DNA of 64,000 bases from contig NZ_SAVA01000012.1 of assembly GCF_004022465.1 (NCBI RefSeq), positions 1-64,000 on the forward strand. The letters run 5' to 3'. This DNA is from Rhodobacter huangdaonensis. GTDB taxonomy: Bacteria; Pseudomonadota; Alphaproteobacteria; Rhodobacterales; Rhodobacteraceae. A model generated the notes under the pieces. The model was not told where the DNA came from, searched no databases, and worked only from the letters and a program-made list of their open reading frames with translations. Below are positions 25,448-33,633 of the stretch, piece by piece (positions within the stretch are counted from its first letter, which is position 1; every line of letters begins with the position of its first letter). A program made the translations under genes and the position numbers.

Positions 25448-26857
25448 TCAGTTCAGCTGTGCCCCGGCTTCGGCGAGCGCCGCCACCTCGGTGGCGCGGG
25501 CCCGCACCGCGGCGTCCGAGCCAAAGCCATAGCGTGCCCAGTGCTGCGAGTCGAGCCAGGCGGCCCGGGCCCCGGCGCTGTCGCCAAGCGCCGCGCAGGC
25601 CTCGGCGCGGATCATGAAGAGCGTGGCGGTCAGCGCGGCATTCTCGGCCGCCCGCGCGGGTGGGATGGCGCGCGCGCTCAGCGCCCGCGCCTCGGCAGGC
25701 CGGCCCGAAGAAAGGGCGAGGGCCGCGAGCTGCATGTCGACATGGGCGGCCTGCACCGCGGCCCCCGGCGTGGCGCGGAAAATCGCCCCCGCGGCGTGGA
25801 AGGCCGAAAGCGCCGCCTGCGGATCGTCCTTCAGACTGAGCCGGCCAAGCGCGAAGAGGGCAAAGCCGGTGCGGCTGTCACTCCAGCCTTCGGCCCGGGC
25901 GATCGCGACCGCCCGGGCCGCGGCGGCCTTGCGCCGGGCCGGGGAGCCGGGGCCGAAAGCGGTCTCGATCGCCTGCGCAAAGCGCGGCGGCGTCGGGTCG
26001 GCGGGCAGGGCCGTCACCGGCCCGCCCGTGGGGTTGATCCGGCCAAGCACGGCCGGCAGCCGTGCCGCCACCTCGGCCTCGCTCATCCCCGAATGCAGCT
26101 CGGGCGCGTAGGTCGCGCGCAGGATCAGCATGTCGTGGCGCGTCAGCACCGCCTGGAAATTGTCGTCGTTCCAGATCGAGTCGGGCAGCCGGTACAGGTC
26201 GTTCAGCGGGCCGAGCGCCTGGCTCACCTCCTCGTGCAGGCAATCGCGCAGCTCCTGCGGGCTGGCCTCGGCGGGGATGAAGACGGTGGCATCGCGGCGC
26301 ACCGTCTGCGTCGTCCAGTCGGTCGCGCGGTCGCGCCGGCGGGCGCGGTAATCAGCCCAGTCCGTCACGTTCGGCACCACGAAACAGGCGGCGCCCGGCA
26401 CCTCGGCCTGCAGCAGCCGTTTCGGCACGAAATCGAGGGTGATCCGGTTCGCCCCGCCAAGGCCGGTGCCGATTGCAATGCCCGCCTCGGTGCGCAGCCG
26501 CGCCGTCAGCCGGTCAAGCTCGGCGGGTGCATTGGCGGGCACCGCGCCGGCGACGGAGACGGTCACCGGCCCCTCGAAGCGGGTGAAGACCGGCAGGGCG
26601 CGCCCGGTCTCGAGCGCGAAGGACAGCTCGCGGAAATCGCGGGCGAGGGCGGCGTTCGAGAGCTCGCCGGGCCGTGGCGCCGGGGCCGGCGTGTCGAGCG
26701 GCAGTTCGGCACTCACCGCGCCGGCGCGGCTCGGCGGCGTCTGCGGCGCAGGGCCGGCGCAGCCGGCAAGCGCGACCGCAAGCGCGACCGCGACCGCCGC
26801 AAGGGCGTGCAGCGGTGCGGCCTGCAGCACGCGCGGCGTGGAAGATGTCGGACGCAT
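25448..26857 (-). CDS. DUF2927 domain-containing lipoprotein
   Basis: A 469-residue predicted lipoprotein. The signal segment AAVAVALAVALAGCAG carries the lipobox LAGC, with Cys at about residue 33. The DUF2927 domain occupies about 65-290; its conserved block is DCLHEEVSQALGPLNDLYRL followed by DSIWNDDNFQAVLTRHDMLI. The HEE element looks like a degenerate zinc-protease motif, but this family has no proven activity that I know. The C-terminal 170 residues are alanine-rich helices resembling TPR-like repeats. It is the first gene of the leftward series that includes the VWA, DedA and M48 genes, which are also mostly envelope-associated. Confidence 0.85.
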   Translation of the reverse strand: MRPTSSTPRVLQAAPLHALAAVAVALAVALAGCAGPAPQTPPSRAGAVSAELPLDTPAPAPRPGELSNAALARDFRELSFALETGRALPVFTRFEGPVTVSVAGAVPANAPAELDRLTARLRTEAGIAIGTGLGGANRITLDFVPKRLLQAEVPGAACFVVPNVTDWADYRARRRDRATDWTTQTVRRDATVFIPAEASPQELRDCLHEEVSQALGPLNDLYRLPDSIWNDDNFQAVLTRHDMLILRATYAPELHSGMSEAEVAARLPAVLGRINPTGGPVTALPADPTPPRFAQAIETAFGPGSPARRKAAAARAVAIARAEGWSDSRTGFALFALGRLSLKDDPQAALSAFHAAGAIFRATPGAAVQAAHVDMQLAALALSSGRPAEARALSARAIPPARAAENAALTATLFMIRAEACAALGDSAGARAAWLDSQHWARYGFGSDAAVRARATEVAALAEAGAQLN

Positions 26858-27313
26858 GGCCGTCGTTCCCCGGGTGCAAACGATTGCGGTGCCTCAGCTT
26901 CGTCCGGCAAGCCCGTGGCTCGCAAGCAGAAAGGTCGGCCCCGAGGCGGCGCCGCCCGGCGATTGCGGTGCTCCGGTTGCGAAACTGGCCTGAAATTGTC
27001 CTTCCGGCGGAAACGCCGGCTGGCCGGTTCCGCCGAATCATCGCTGTGCTGCCATGCCGCCGGCGGCGCCGTTGCAGCGGCGGAAACAGTCCGCGCGGCA
27101 TGGCTGCGGCCGCCGGTCCCATTCCTCCCCCGGCGATCGCGCGGCCAATCCTTCCGTTCGGGAGGCATTGTTGCGCCTTCGCGGTGCGGGGCGCGCCGAA
27201 TCGCATGTCCGCGCCGGCCCCCCGCGATCGTGTCACCGCAGCGTCACCTCTCGCCTTGAACCCGGGCGTTCAAATCGCTACCTTGGGGACAACTTGAAAT
27301 CGGAGGGCGTGCA
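26858..27313. other. Divergent intergenic region, 456 nt
   Basis: No convincing gene was found here. It holds the divergent promoters of the DUF2927 lipoprotein operon (left) and ppx-rlmE (right). A perfect 6-bp stem with a GAAA tetraloop occurs at 27004-27019. A 12-nt direct repeat CGATTGCGGTGC occurs at 26881-26892 and 26960-26971. The right end carries a heat-shock-like promoter, listed separately. Confidence 0.6.
27255..27283 (+). promoter_or_regulatory. Candidate RpoH (sigma-32)-type promoter of ppx-rlmE
   Basis: CTTGAA (27255-27260), a 17-nt spacer, then CTACCT (27278-27283), about 30 nt before the ppx ATG. This fits alphaproteobacterial heat-shock promoters, whose -35 core is CTTGAA. 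The -35 is half of an 18-bp palindrome TTGAAC-N6-GTTCAA (27256-27273), which could also be an operator. rlmE/ftsJ downstream is a known heat-shock gene in E. coli, which supports the reading. Confidence 0.45.
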
Positions 27314-28435
27314 ATGGCGCCCAAGCGTCCCAGGTCTGCGGGCGCGTTCCCGAAACCGGTAGAGCCGACCGCGACCGTCCCCGCCGAGAAGGGCGAGCTT
27401 TATGCTGCGCTCGATCTTGGCACCAACAGTTGCCGGATGCTGATTGCCCGACCGAAGGGCGATCAGTTTCAGGTCGTGGACAGCTTTTCCAAAGCGGTCC
27501 AGCTCGGCCAGGGGCTTGAAGCCTCGGGCCGGCTGTCGCGTTCATCCATGGCGCGCACGGTGCAGGCGTTGCAGATCTGCCGGCGCAAGATCGAATCCCA
27601 CGGCGTGAAACGCATGCGGCTGGTCGCGACCGAGGCCTGCCGGCGTGCCGGCAATGCCCGCGATTTCATCCGCTATGTGCGGCGCGAGACCGGCCTGCCG
27701 CTGGAAATCATCCCGCCCGAGGAAGAGGCGCGCCTCGCGGTGATCTCCTGCGCCTCGCTGGTCAGCCCGCGCACCGAACAGGTGCTGGTGGTCGACATCG
27801 GCGGCGGCTCGACCGAGCTCGTCTGGATCGACATCTCGAAGGTGCCGCCGGCCGACCGGGCGCGGGCGATCATGCGGATGTCGGGCGCGGGCGGGTTCCG
27901 CGCTCTCGAGGGGCCGGAACCCTCGGCACGGGTGGTCGACTGGATCTCGGTGCCGCTTGGCGTTGCCACGCTCAAGGACCAGTTCGCCGATGTCGAGGAC
28001 GACGCGGCGCGCTTCGCGCTGATGAGCTGGTTCTTCGAGGAAAAACTGGCCGATTTCACCCCCTACAGCTCGGGCAGCCCGCAAGAGGGCTTCCAGATCA
28101 TCGGCACCTCTGGCACGGTGACCACGGTCGCCGCCTGCCACCTCGGGCTGAAGCGCTATGACCGCACCCGCGTCGACGGGCTGACGATGTCCTCGGCGCA
28201 GATCGACGCGGTGATCCGGCGGTTCCTGCAGCTTGGCCCCGAGGGCCGGCGTGCCGATCCGCGCATCGGGCGCGACCGGCACACACTGATCATGTCGGGC
28301 GCGGCGATCTTGCAGGCGCTGATGCGGGTCTGGCCGACCGACCGGATGTCGGTGGCCGACCGCGGCCTGCGCGAGGGGCTGCTCTACGCACAGATGGCCG
28401 CCGATGGCGTGCTCGAGGAAATGGGCCCGATCTGA
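27314..28435 (+). CDS. ppx: Exopolyphosphatase / guanosine pentaphosphatase (Ppx/GppA family)
   Basis: A 373-residue protein of the sugar-kinase/actin-like ATPase fold. Phosphate-1 motif is LYAALDLGTNSCRMLI near residue 30, and phosphate-2 motif is VLVVDIGGGSTELVWID; the EIIPPEEEARLAV segment holds the catalytic glutamate region. It hydrolyses polyphosphate from the end and/or converts pppGpp to ppGpp. At 373 residues it lacks the C-terminal HD domain of E. coli Ppx (513 residues), as do most alphaproteobacterial forms. GGAGGG precedes the ATG. It is followed after 17 nt by rlmE in the same operon. Confidence 0.93.
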   Translation: MAPKRPRSAGAFPKPVEPTATVPAEKGELYAALDLGTNSCRMLIARPKGDQFQVVDSFSKAVQLGQGLEASGRLSRSSMARTVQALQICRRKIESHGVKRMRLVATEACRRAGNARDFIRYVRRETGLPLEIIPPEEEARLAVISCASLVSPRTEQVLVVDIGGGSTELVWIDISKVPPADRARAIMRMSGAGGFRALEGPEPSARVVDWISVPLGVATLKDQFADVEDDAARFALMSWFFEEKLADFTPYSSGSPQEGFQIIGTSGTVTTVAACHLGLKRYDRTRVDGLTMSSAQIDAVIRRFLQLGPEGRRADPRIGRDRHTLIMSGAAILQALMRVWPTDRMSVADRGLREGLLYAQMAADGVLEEMGPI

Positions 28436-28452
28436 GGCCCGAGGAGAGAAAA

Positions 28453-29214
28453 ATGGCGAAGACACCCTCCGGCAAGAACAGCTCGGGCCGCGGCCAGCGC
28501 GAATTGCGCGTGCGCGTGAAGACAGCAAAGGGGCGCAAGCTCAGCTCGACGCTCTGGCTCGAGCGGCAGCTGAACGACCCCTATGTCCTGCGCGCGAAGA
28601 AGGAAGGCTATCGCGGCCGCGCCGCCTTCAAGATCCTGGAGCTTGACGACAAGTTCCGCTTCCTGGTGCCGGGCGCGCGGGTCGTCGACCTTGGCTGCGC
28701 GCCGGGGGGCTGGTGCCAGGTCGCGGTGCAGCGGGTGAACGCGCTTGGCGAGAAGTCGGGCAAGCGGGTGGGCACCGTGCTCGGCGTCGATCTGCAGGAG
28801 GTGACGCCGATCACCGGCGCCGAGATCCACCAGCTTGATTTCCTCGACGAGGATGCCGACGAGAAGGTGAAGACCTGGCTCGGCGGCAGGGCCGATGTGG
28901 TGATGTCGGACATGGCCGCCGCCGCCTCGGGCAACCAGCAGGTCGACCATCTGCGCATCATCACCCTGTGCGAACACGCCGCCTATTTCGCCTTCGACGT
29001 GCTCGAGGAGGGCGGCACCTTTGTCGCCAAGGTGCTGGCGGGCGGCGCCGAGCAGGAGCTGCTGACCATCCTGAAAAAGAATTTCACCAAGGTCGCGAAC
29101 GTCAAGCCGCCGGCTTCGCGCAAGGACAGTTCCGAGAAATTCGTGGTCGCGCAGGGCTTTCGCGGCAAGCGCCACGAGGGCGGGGCGGAAGATGAGGCAG
29201 AGCCTGCGACCTAA
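28453..29214 (+). CDS. rlmE: 23S rRNA (uridine-2552-2'-O) methyltransferase
   Basis: A 253-residue FtsJ/RrmJ methyltransferase that modifies U2552 in the A-loop of 23S rRNA at a late stage of 50S assembly. The SAM-binding motif is VVDLGCAPGGWCQVA, and the K-D-K-E catalytic tetrad residues are visible in RAAFKILELD (Lys), VMSDMAAAASG (Asp), GTFVAKVL (Lys) and SSEKFVVAQGF (Glu). An extra N-terminal basic stretch (about 45 residues) and an acidic C-terminal tail are added relative to E. coli RlmE (209 residues). Good GAGGAGAG ribosome site. Probably transcribed from the heat-shock-like promoter ahead of ppx. Confidence 0.96.
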   Translation: MAKTPSGKNSSGRGQRELRVRVKTAKGRKLSSTLWLERQLNDPYVLRAKKEGYRGRAAFKILELDDKFRFLVPGARVVDLGCAPGGWCQVAVQRVNALGEKSGKRVGTVLGVDLQEVTPITGAEIHQLDFLDEDADEKVKTWLGGRADVVMSDMAAAASGNQQVDHLRIITLCEHAAYFAFDVLEEGGTFVAKVLAGGAEQELLTILKKNFTKVANVKPPASRKDSSEKFVVAQGFRGKRHEGGAEDEAEPAT

Positions 29215-29310
29215 GTCGTAAGGCGCCCCTCCGCCGGGGGCATTTACACCTGTCCCGAACCGGCTATCCTTCCGTGCCTGACGCATCGGAAAGAGGGGAG
29301 GCTTTTCGCC

Positions 29311-30282
29311 ATGCCGTCGATGAACACCATGCAACGCAACCACGCCGACATCGTGCAATCGGTGGTGACCTCGCCGCTGGCACTCGGCCGGGCGGGCTTT
29401 GCCGCAAGCTGGCGCCGCTCGCTCATCCACCACAAGCTCGACCCGGCGACACAACGCCCGATCGAGCGGCTCTCGACGCCCGAGATGCGGGCCCGGCGCG
29501 AGGCGGCGGGGCTTCTGGTGCGGGTCGCGAGCCCGGTGCTCGACCGGCTTGCGCGCGCGGCCTGCGACGCGGGCTGCACCGTGCTTCTGTCCGACGCGCA
29601 GGGGCTCGTCCTCGACGAGCGGGTGCGCGACGGCGACAAGCGCGAGTTCCACGCCTCGAACCTCGCGCCCGGCACCGACTGGTCGGAGGGGGCCGAGGGC
29701 ACGAACGGCATCGGCACCTGTCTGGCCGAGGGCCGCGCCGTCACCGTCTGGCGCGACCAGCATTTCCGCTCGACCAACACCGGACTGACCTGCATGGGCT
29801 CGCCCGTCTTCGGCGCCACCGGCGAACTTGCCGGGGTGATCGACATCTCCTCGGTGCGCGACGACATGGCCGAGGGCTATGCAAGGATCGTCGCGCTCAC
29901 CGTGCAGGACGCGGCGCAGCGGATCGAGGCGGACCTGTTCCGCGCCTCCTTCGAGGGGGCGCGGATCCTCTCGGCCGGGGCGGGCGAGAACGCGCCGCAA
30001 GGCGTGATGCTGCTGGCGCTTGACCGCGACGATCTGGTGATCGGCGCGACGCGGGCGGCGCGGCGTCACCTCGGCATCGAGGACAGCGCCATCGGCCGGC
30101 TGCCGGCGGATGATCTGTTCAGCGGGCAGACCACGCGCGGCGGACTGGAAGAAGCACAGCGCGCCGAGATGGCGCGGGCGCTCGCGCGCTCGGGCGGCAA
30201 TGTCTCGGCCGCGGCGCGCGATCTCGGCATCGGTCGTGCCACCTTCTACCGCAAGGCGAAGGCGCTCGGGCTGCAGGTCTGA
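29311..30282 (+). CDS. GAF-Fis transcriptional regulator (AcoR-like, without AAA+ domain)
   Basis: A 323-residue regulator. Residues about 70-190 form a GAF-type sensor (TVLLSDAQGLVLDE, then GTNGIGTCLAEGRAVTVWRDQHF, matching the AcoR family). The C-terminal 45 residues are a Fis-type helix-turn-helix (ALARSGGNVSAAARDLGIGRATFYRKAKALGL). The central AAA+ ATPase domain of true sigma-54 activators (GAFTGA, Walker A/B) is absent, so it cannot activate sigma-54 in the standard way and may act as a repressor or sigma-70 regulator. GAGGGGAGG stands before the ATG. In related genomes such regulators often accompany aldehyde or acetoin oxidation genes; the ExaC/AldB-type dehydrogenase at 36.4 kb is a possible target. 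Confidence 0.85.
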   Translation: MPSMNTMQRNHADIVQSVVTSPLALGRAGFAASWRRSLIHHKLDPATQRPIERLSTPEMRARREAAGLLVRVASPVLDRLARAACDAGCTVLLSDAQGLVLDERVRDGDKREFHASNLAPGTDWSEGAEGTNGIGTCLAEGRAVTVWRDQHFRSTNTGLTCMGSPVFGATGELAGVIDISSVRDDMAEGYARIVALTVQDAAQRIEADLFRASFEGARILSAGAGENAPQGVMLLALDRDDLVIGATRAARRHLGIEDSAIGRLPADDLFSGQTTRGGLEEAQRAEMARALARSGGNVSAAARDLGIGRATFYRKAKALGLQV

Positions 30283-30285
30283 GCG

Positions 30286-33200
30286 TCAGAGTGCGGTGAG
30301 GTCGAGCACCCGCGCCTGCGGGCAGGCCTCGCGCGCGATCTCGCACAGGTGGCGGTGGTGGGTCAGGTAGATCACCTGCCCGTGGCGTGACATCTCGCCC
30401 AGAAGGGTGAAGGCCGCCGTGGCGCGGCCGTCGTCGAAGGTCTCCATGATGTCGTCGGCGATGAAGGGCACGGTCGGACGGCTGCGGGCGAGTTCCGCAT
30501 AGCCCGCGATCCGCAGTGCCAGATAAAGCTGGAACCGCGTGCCTTTCGACAGGTCCGCCGCCAGTTTCGCGCCGCCCGCCGCGGGCAGCGCCACCAGCCG
30601 TTCCTGCGCGCCGTCGGGTTCGGCCGAAAGCCCGGCATAGGCGCCCCGCGACAGCGCCGCGAAGGCCTCGGAGGCGCGGGCGAGCATGGCGCTGCGATGG
30701 CTGTCGCGATAGCGCCGCAGCGCGGTTTCAAAGGCGATCAGGCCGAAGCGGGCGGCAAGATGGGCGCGGCTGTCTTCGGCCAGCGCATTGAGCAGGTTCG
30801 CGCGTTCGGCCTCGATCCGGGCGACGGCATCGTCGCCGCCCACCGCCTCGAGCCGCCGGCGTGCCTCGCGCAGCGCGGCAAAGCTTTCCTCGGCGTCGGC
30901 ACGGGCGATCTCGGCGGCGCCTTGCAGCGCGGTTTCGCGCGCGGCGAGGCTGGCGTCGTCCTCGCCCCCGGCTTCGGGCTCGGGCTGAGCGGCAAGGTCG
31001 CGGGTCAGTCGCGCGATCTCGGTGCGCAGCGTGCCGGCCGTGCGGCAGGCGGCCAGATGCGTGACCAGATCCCGCCCGCGCAGCGTGGGCGCGCCAAGAT
31101 GGGCGGCAATCCCGGCCTGTCCGGCCTCGTTCGCCTGTTGCGCGGCGCCGTCGGCGGCCTGCGCCGCGCGCAGCGCAGCCAGATCGGCGCCGAGGACCTC
31201 GCGCTGCCGCTCGATTTCCTCGGCGCGGCGCAAGCGGGCGGTCAGCGCGGCCCAAGGCGTGTCGTCGTCAAGCCCGAGGCGGGTGCGCAGATCGGCGAGC
31301 GCGGCGCGAAAACGGTCGCGGTTCGCCTCCATCTTCGTGATCCGGTCGGCAAGCGCGGCGTGGTTCGCGGCCTCCTGCCCGAGCCGGTCGAACAGGTCGA
31401 GCATCCGGCCCAGCCCCTCGATCTCGACGGGCTCGCCGGCCAGCGCGGTGTCCGCGGTCAGCGCGGCCCAGTCGGTATCCCATGCCGCAAGCTGCGCCGC
31501 GGCCTTTTCCAGCGCCTGTGCGCGGCGCAGGGCGGTCTCGCGCGCGGCCTCGGCGGCGCGGTCGAGATCGGCGATCCGGCCGGCGGCCTCGACCCGGGCG
31601 AGCGCCTCGGCACGCAGCGCGGCAAAACCGCCCGGGGCCGGCATCGGCTGGCCAAGCAGTGCCGCAAGCGCCTGTGCCGCGGCATCAACGGCGCCGGTTG
31701 TGCGCGTGGTCTCGGCCTCGGCCGCGGCGAGCCGTGCCTGCGCCGCAAGCGCCGTCTCGCGCGCGGAAAGCCACGACAGCAGCGCGTCGAGCCCGGCACC
31801 CGAGAGGCCAAGCGTCTCGGTCGCCGCCGCCACCTCGGCCAGATGCGCGGCGCGGGCCGCCTGTGCCGCACTCAGCTCCGTCATGGCCCGGTCCTGCGCG
31901 GCGGCCTCGCGGGCCTGAAGGCGCGCGGCCGCAAGCCGGTCGGCCGCCTCGGCGGTGATCCGGTCATCGGCGCGCAGCGCCGCCTCGAAGGCGCGGGCAC
32001 TCTCGCGGGTCAGCGTCGCCAGATGCGCGGCCCAGAGCGCCTCGCGCCGGCTGCGCGCGGCATCGGCATCGGCCTCGGCGCCCGGGATGTCGGTCTCGCC
32101 GGGTGCGGAGGCGGTGGCCGCCAGCGCGCGGGTGGCATCGGTAAGCCCGGTGCGGGTCGTCTCGGCTGCCGCCTGCCAGCCGGCAAGCTGCCAGGGCGCG
32201 GGCACGGAAAGGGCGGCGAGTGTCTCCGCATCGCCGCGCCAGGGCGCAAGCGCCGCAAGCGCCTGGACAAGGTCTGCGCGGGCCAGGTCCTCGGTGCGGC
32301 GGGCGAGCGCCAGCGTGGCCGCCGGATCGTCGCGGCCGATCTGCGCGAGCAGGGCGCCGAGCGCGCATACATCGCTGCCGGCACCGGCGACGGTGCGGCG
32401 CGCTTCGGCCTCGGCAAGGGTGGCTTGCGCGGTCTCGGCCTCGGCGCCGGCCGCGGCGAGCGCGGCCTCGTGGCCCGAGCGGCGGGCGAGAGCGGCGCGC
32501 AGGGCGGCGAGCCGGGCAGGGCTGAGGAGCAGATCCGCGAGCGGCAGCCCGGCCCGGCCAAGCGCCGCCTGCGTCGCGCGCAGGCTCGCCTCGATCTGCT
32601 GCGCCGCGTCGATCCGGTGCGGCAGGTCAACGAGGGCGGTGTCATGCGGCGCGCTCAGCCCCTCGGCCGCGGCCAGATCCGCGGTGAGCGCCAGCACCGC
32701 CGGATCGGGGGCGAGGGCCGCGCGCCGGTCTTCGAGTGTCTGGGCCTGCGCCGCGGCGGCGGCCAGACGGCTGTCGATGCCGATCCGCGCCTCGGTCAGC
32801 GCGCGCAGCTGCTCGTCAAGCGCCGGGTCGGCCTCGGGCAGGGCGGCGAGGGGGGCAAGCTCGGCCAGGGCCGCGGCGAGGCGCTCGCGCAGCGGCCGCG
32901 CGGCGCGGGTCGCGCGGGCGGCGGCAAGGGCTGCATCGGCGGCATCGGCCGCGGCGCGGGTGCGGGTCCAGCCCTCCTCGGCCGCCGCCACCTCGCGCGC
33001 CAGTTTCTGCGCCGCCGCCGCGCTGGTGTCGAGATCGCGCCGCGCCCGGTCGAGCTCGCCAAGCCGCGCCTTTGCCTCGCGAACCGCGCCCTTGCGCTTG
33101 CCCGGCGCGTGGAAGGCGTCAAGCTCGGTCCGCATCGTCTCGAGTTCGGGGCCGAGGCCCGCAAGCCCGGCGCTGGCGGAAAACAGCATCTCGCCAAGGT

Positions 33201-33633
33201 CGCCACGGCTTGCCAGAATGCTGTCGCCACCGCGCTCGAGCGTGTCATCGTCGAGCGAGAACATCGCGCCATAGCCCTCGCGGCCAAGCCCGCCAAGCGC
33301 CGCCTGCAGCACGGTTTCAGGCAGGGGGGCGCCGTGCGCATCAAGCAGGCTGGCCGTGCTGCGCTTGATCCGGCTCAGCGCCAGCGGCCCGGCTTCGGTG
33401 CGGATCGTGGCGCCGATGCGCATCGTCGGCCCGGGGTGCAGGAAGTCATAGCGGCTGCGCAGCGGGATGCCGAACAGCAGGTCGAGCCAGGCCGAGAAGA
33501 TCGTCGACTTGCCGGCCTCGTTCGGGCCGAAGAGGACATGCAGGTCGGGGCCGCCGGGCTCGGGCGCGGGGAAGTCGAGCACGGTGTCGGTGAAGCGGCC
33601 ATAGCGCGCCAGGTCAAGCCGGTCGAGCCGCAT
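30286..33633 (-). CDS. SbcC/YhaN-like AAA ATPase of a DNA repair nuclease complex
   Basis: A 1115-residue SMC/Rad50-like ATPase. Walker A is GPNEAGKST (residues 36-44); the C-terminal ABC-type signature region is LSKGTRFQLYLALRIAGYAE, and Walker B is PFIADDIMETFDD near residue 1060. Between them is a very long Ala/Arg/Glu-rich coiled coil. The N-terminal FLHPGPTMRIGATIRTEAG resembles YhaN-type proteins, and the organisation matches the SbcCD/Mre11-Rad50 plan. The ATG overlaps the stop of the nuclease gene by one base (TGATG), so the two subunits are coupled. Expected role: binding and processing double-strand breaks or hairpins. Whether it is true SbcC or the separate YhaN type is not certain. 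Confidence 0.88.
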   Translation of the reverse strand: MRLDRLDLARYGRFTDTVLDFPAPEPGGPDLHVLFGPNEAGKSTIFSAWLDLLFGIPLRSRYDFLHPGPTMRIGATIRTEAGPLALSRIKRSTASLLDAHGAPLPETVLQAALGGLGREGYGAMFSLDDDTLERGGDSILASRGDLGEMLFSASAGLAGLGPELETMRTELDAFHAPGKRKGAVREAKARLGELDRARRDLDTSAAAAQKLAREVAAAEEGWTRTRAAADAADAALAAARATRAARPLRERLAAALAELAPLAALPEADPALDEQLRALTEARIGIDSRLAAAAAQAQTLEDRRAALAPDPAVLALTADLAAAEGLSAPHDTALVDLPHRIDAAQQIEASLRATQAALGRAGLPLADLLLSPARLAALRAALARRSGHEAALAAAGAEAETAQATLAEAEARRTVAGAGSDVCALGALLAQIGRDDPAATLALARRTEDLARADLVQALAALAPWRGDAETLAALSVPAPWQLAGWQAAAETTRTGLTDATRALAATASAPGETDIPGAEADADAARSRREALWAAHLATLTRESARAFEAALRADDRITAEAADRLAAARLQAREAAAQDRAMTELSAAQAARAAHLAEVAAATETLGLSGAGLDALLSWLSARETALAAQARLAAAEAETTRTTGAVDAAAQALAALLGQPMPAPGGFAALRAEALARVEAAGRIADLDRAAEAARETALRRAQALEKAAAQLAAWDTDWAALTADTALAGEPVEIEGLGRMLDLFDRLGQEAANHAALADRITKMEANRDRFRAALADLRTRLGLDDDTPWAALTARLRRAEEIERQREVLGADLAALRAAQAADGAAQQANEAGQAGIAAHLGAPTLRGRDLVTHLAACRTAGTLRTEIARLTRDLAAQPEPEAGGEDDASLAARETALQGAAEIARADAEESFAALREARRRLEAVGGDDAVARIEAERANLLNALAEDSRAHLAARFGLIAFETALRRYRDSHRSAMLARASEAFAALSRGAYAGLSAEPDGAQERLVALPAAGGAKLAADLSKGTRFQLYLALRIAGYAELARSRPTVPFIADDIMETFDDGRATAAFTLLGEMSRHGQVIYLTHHRHLCEIAREACPQARVLDLTAL

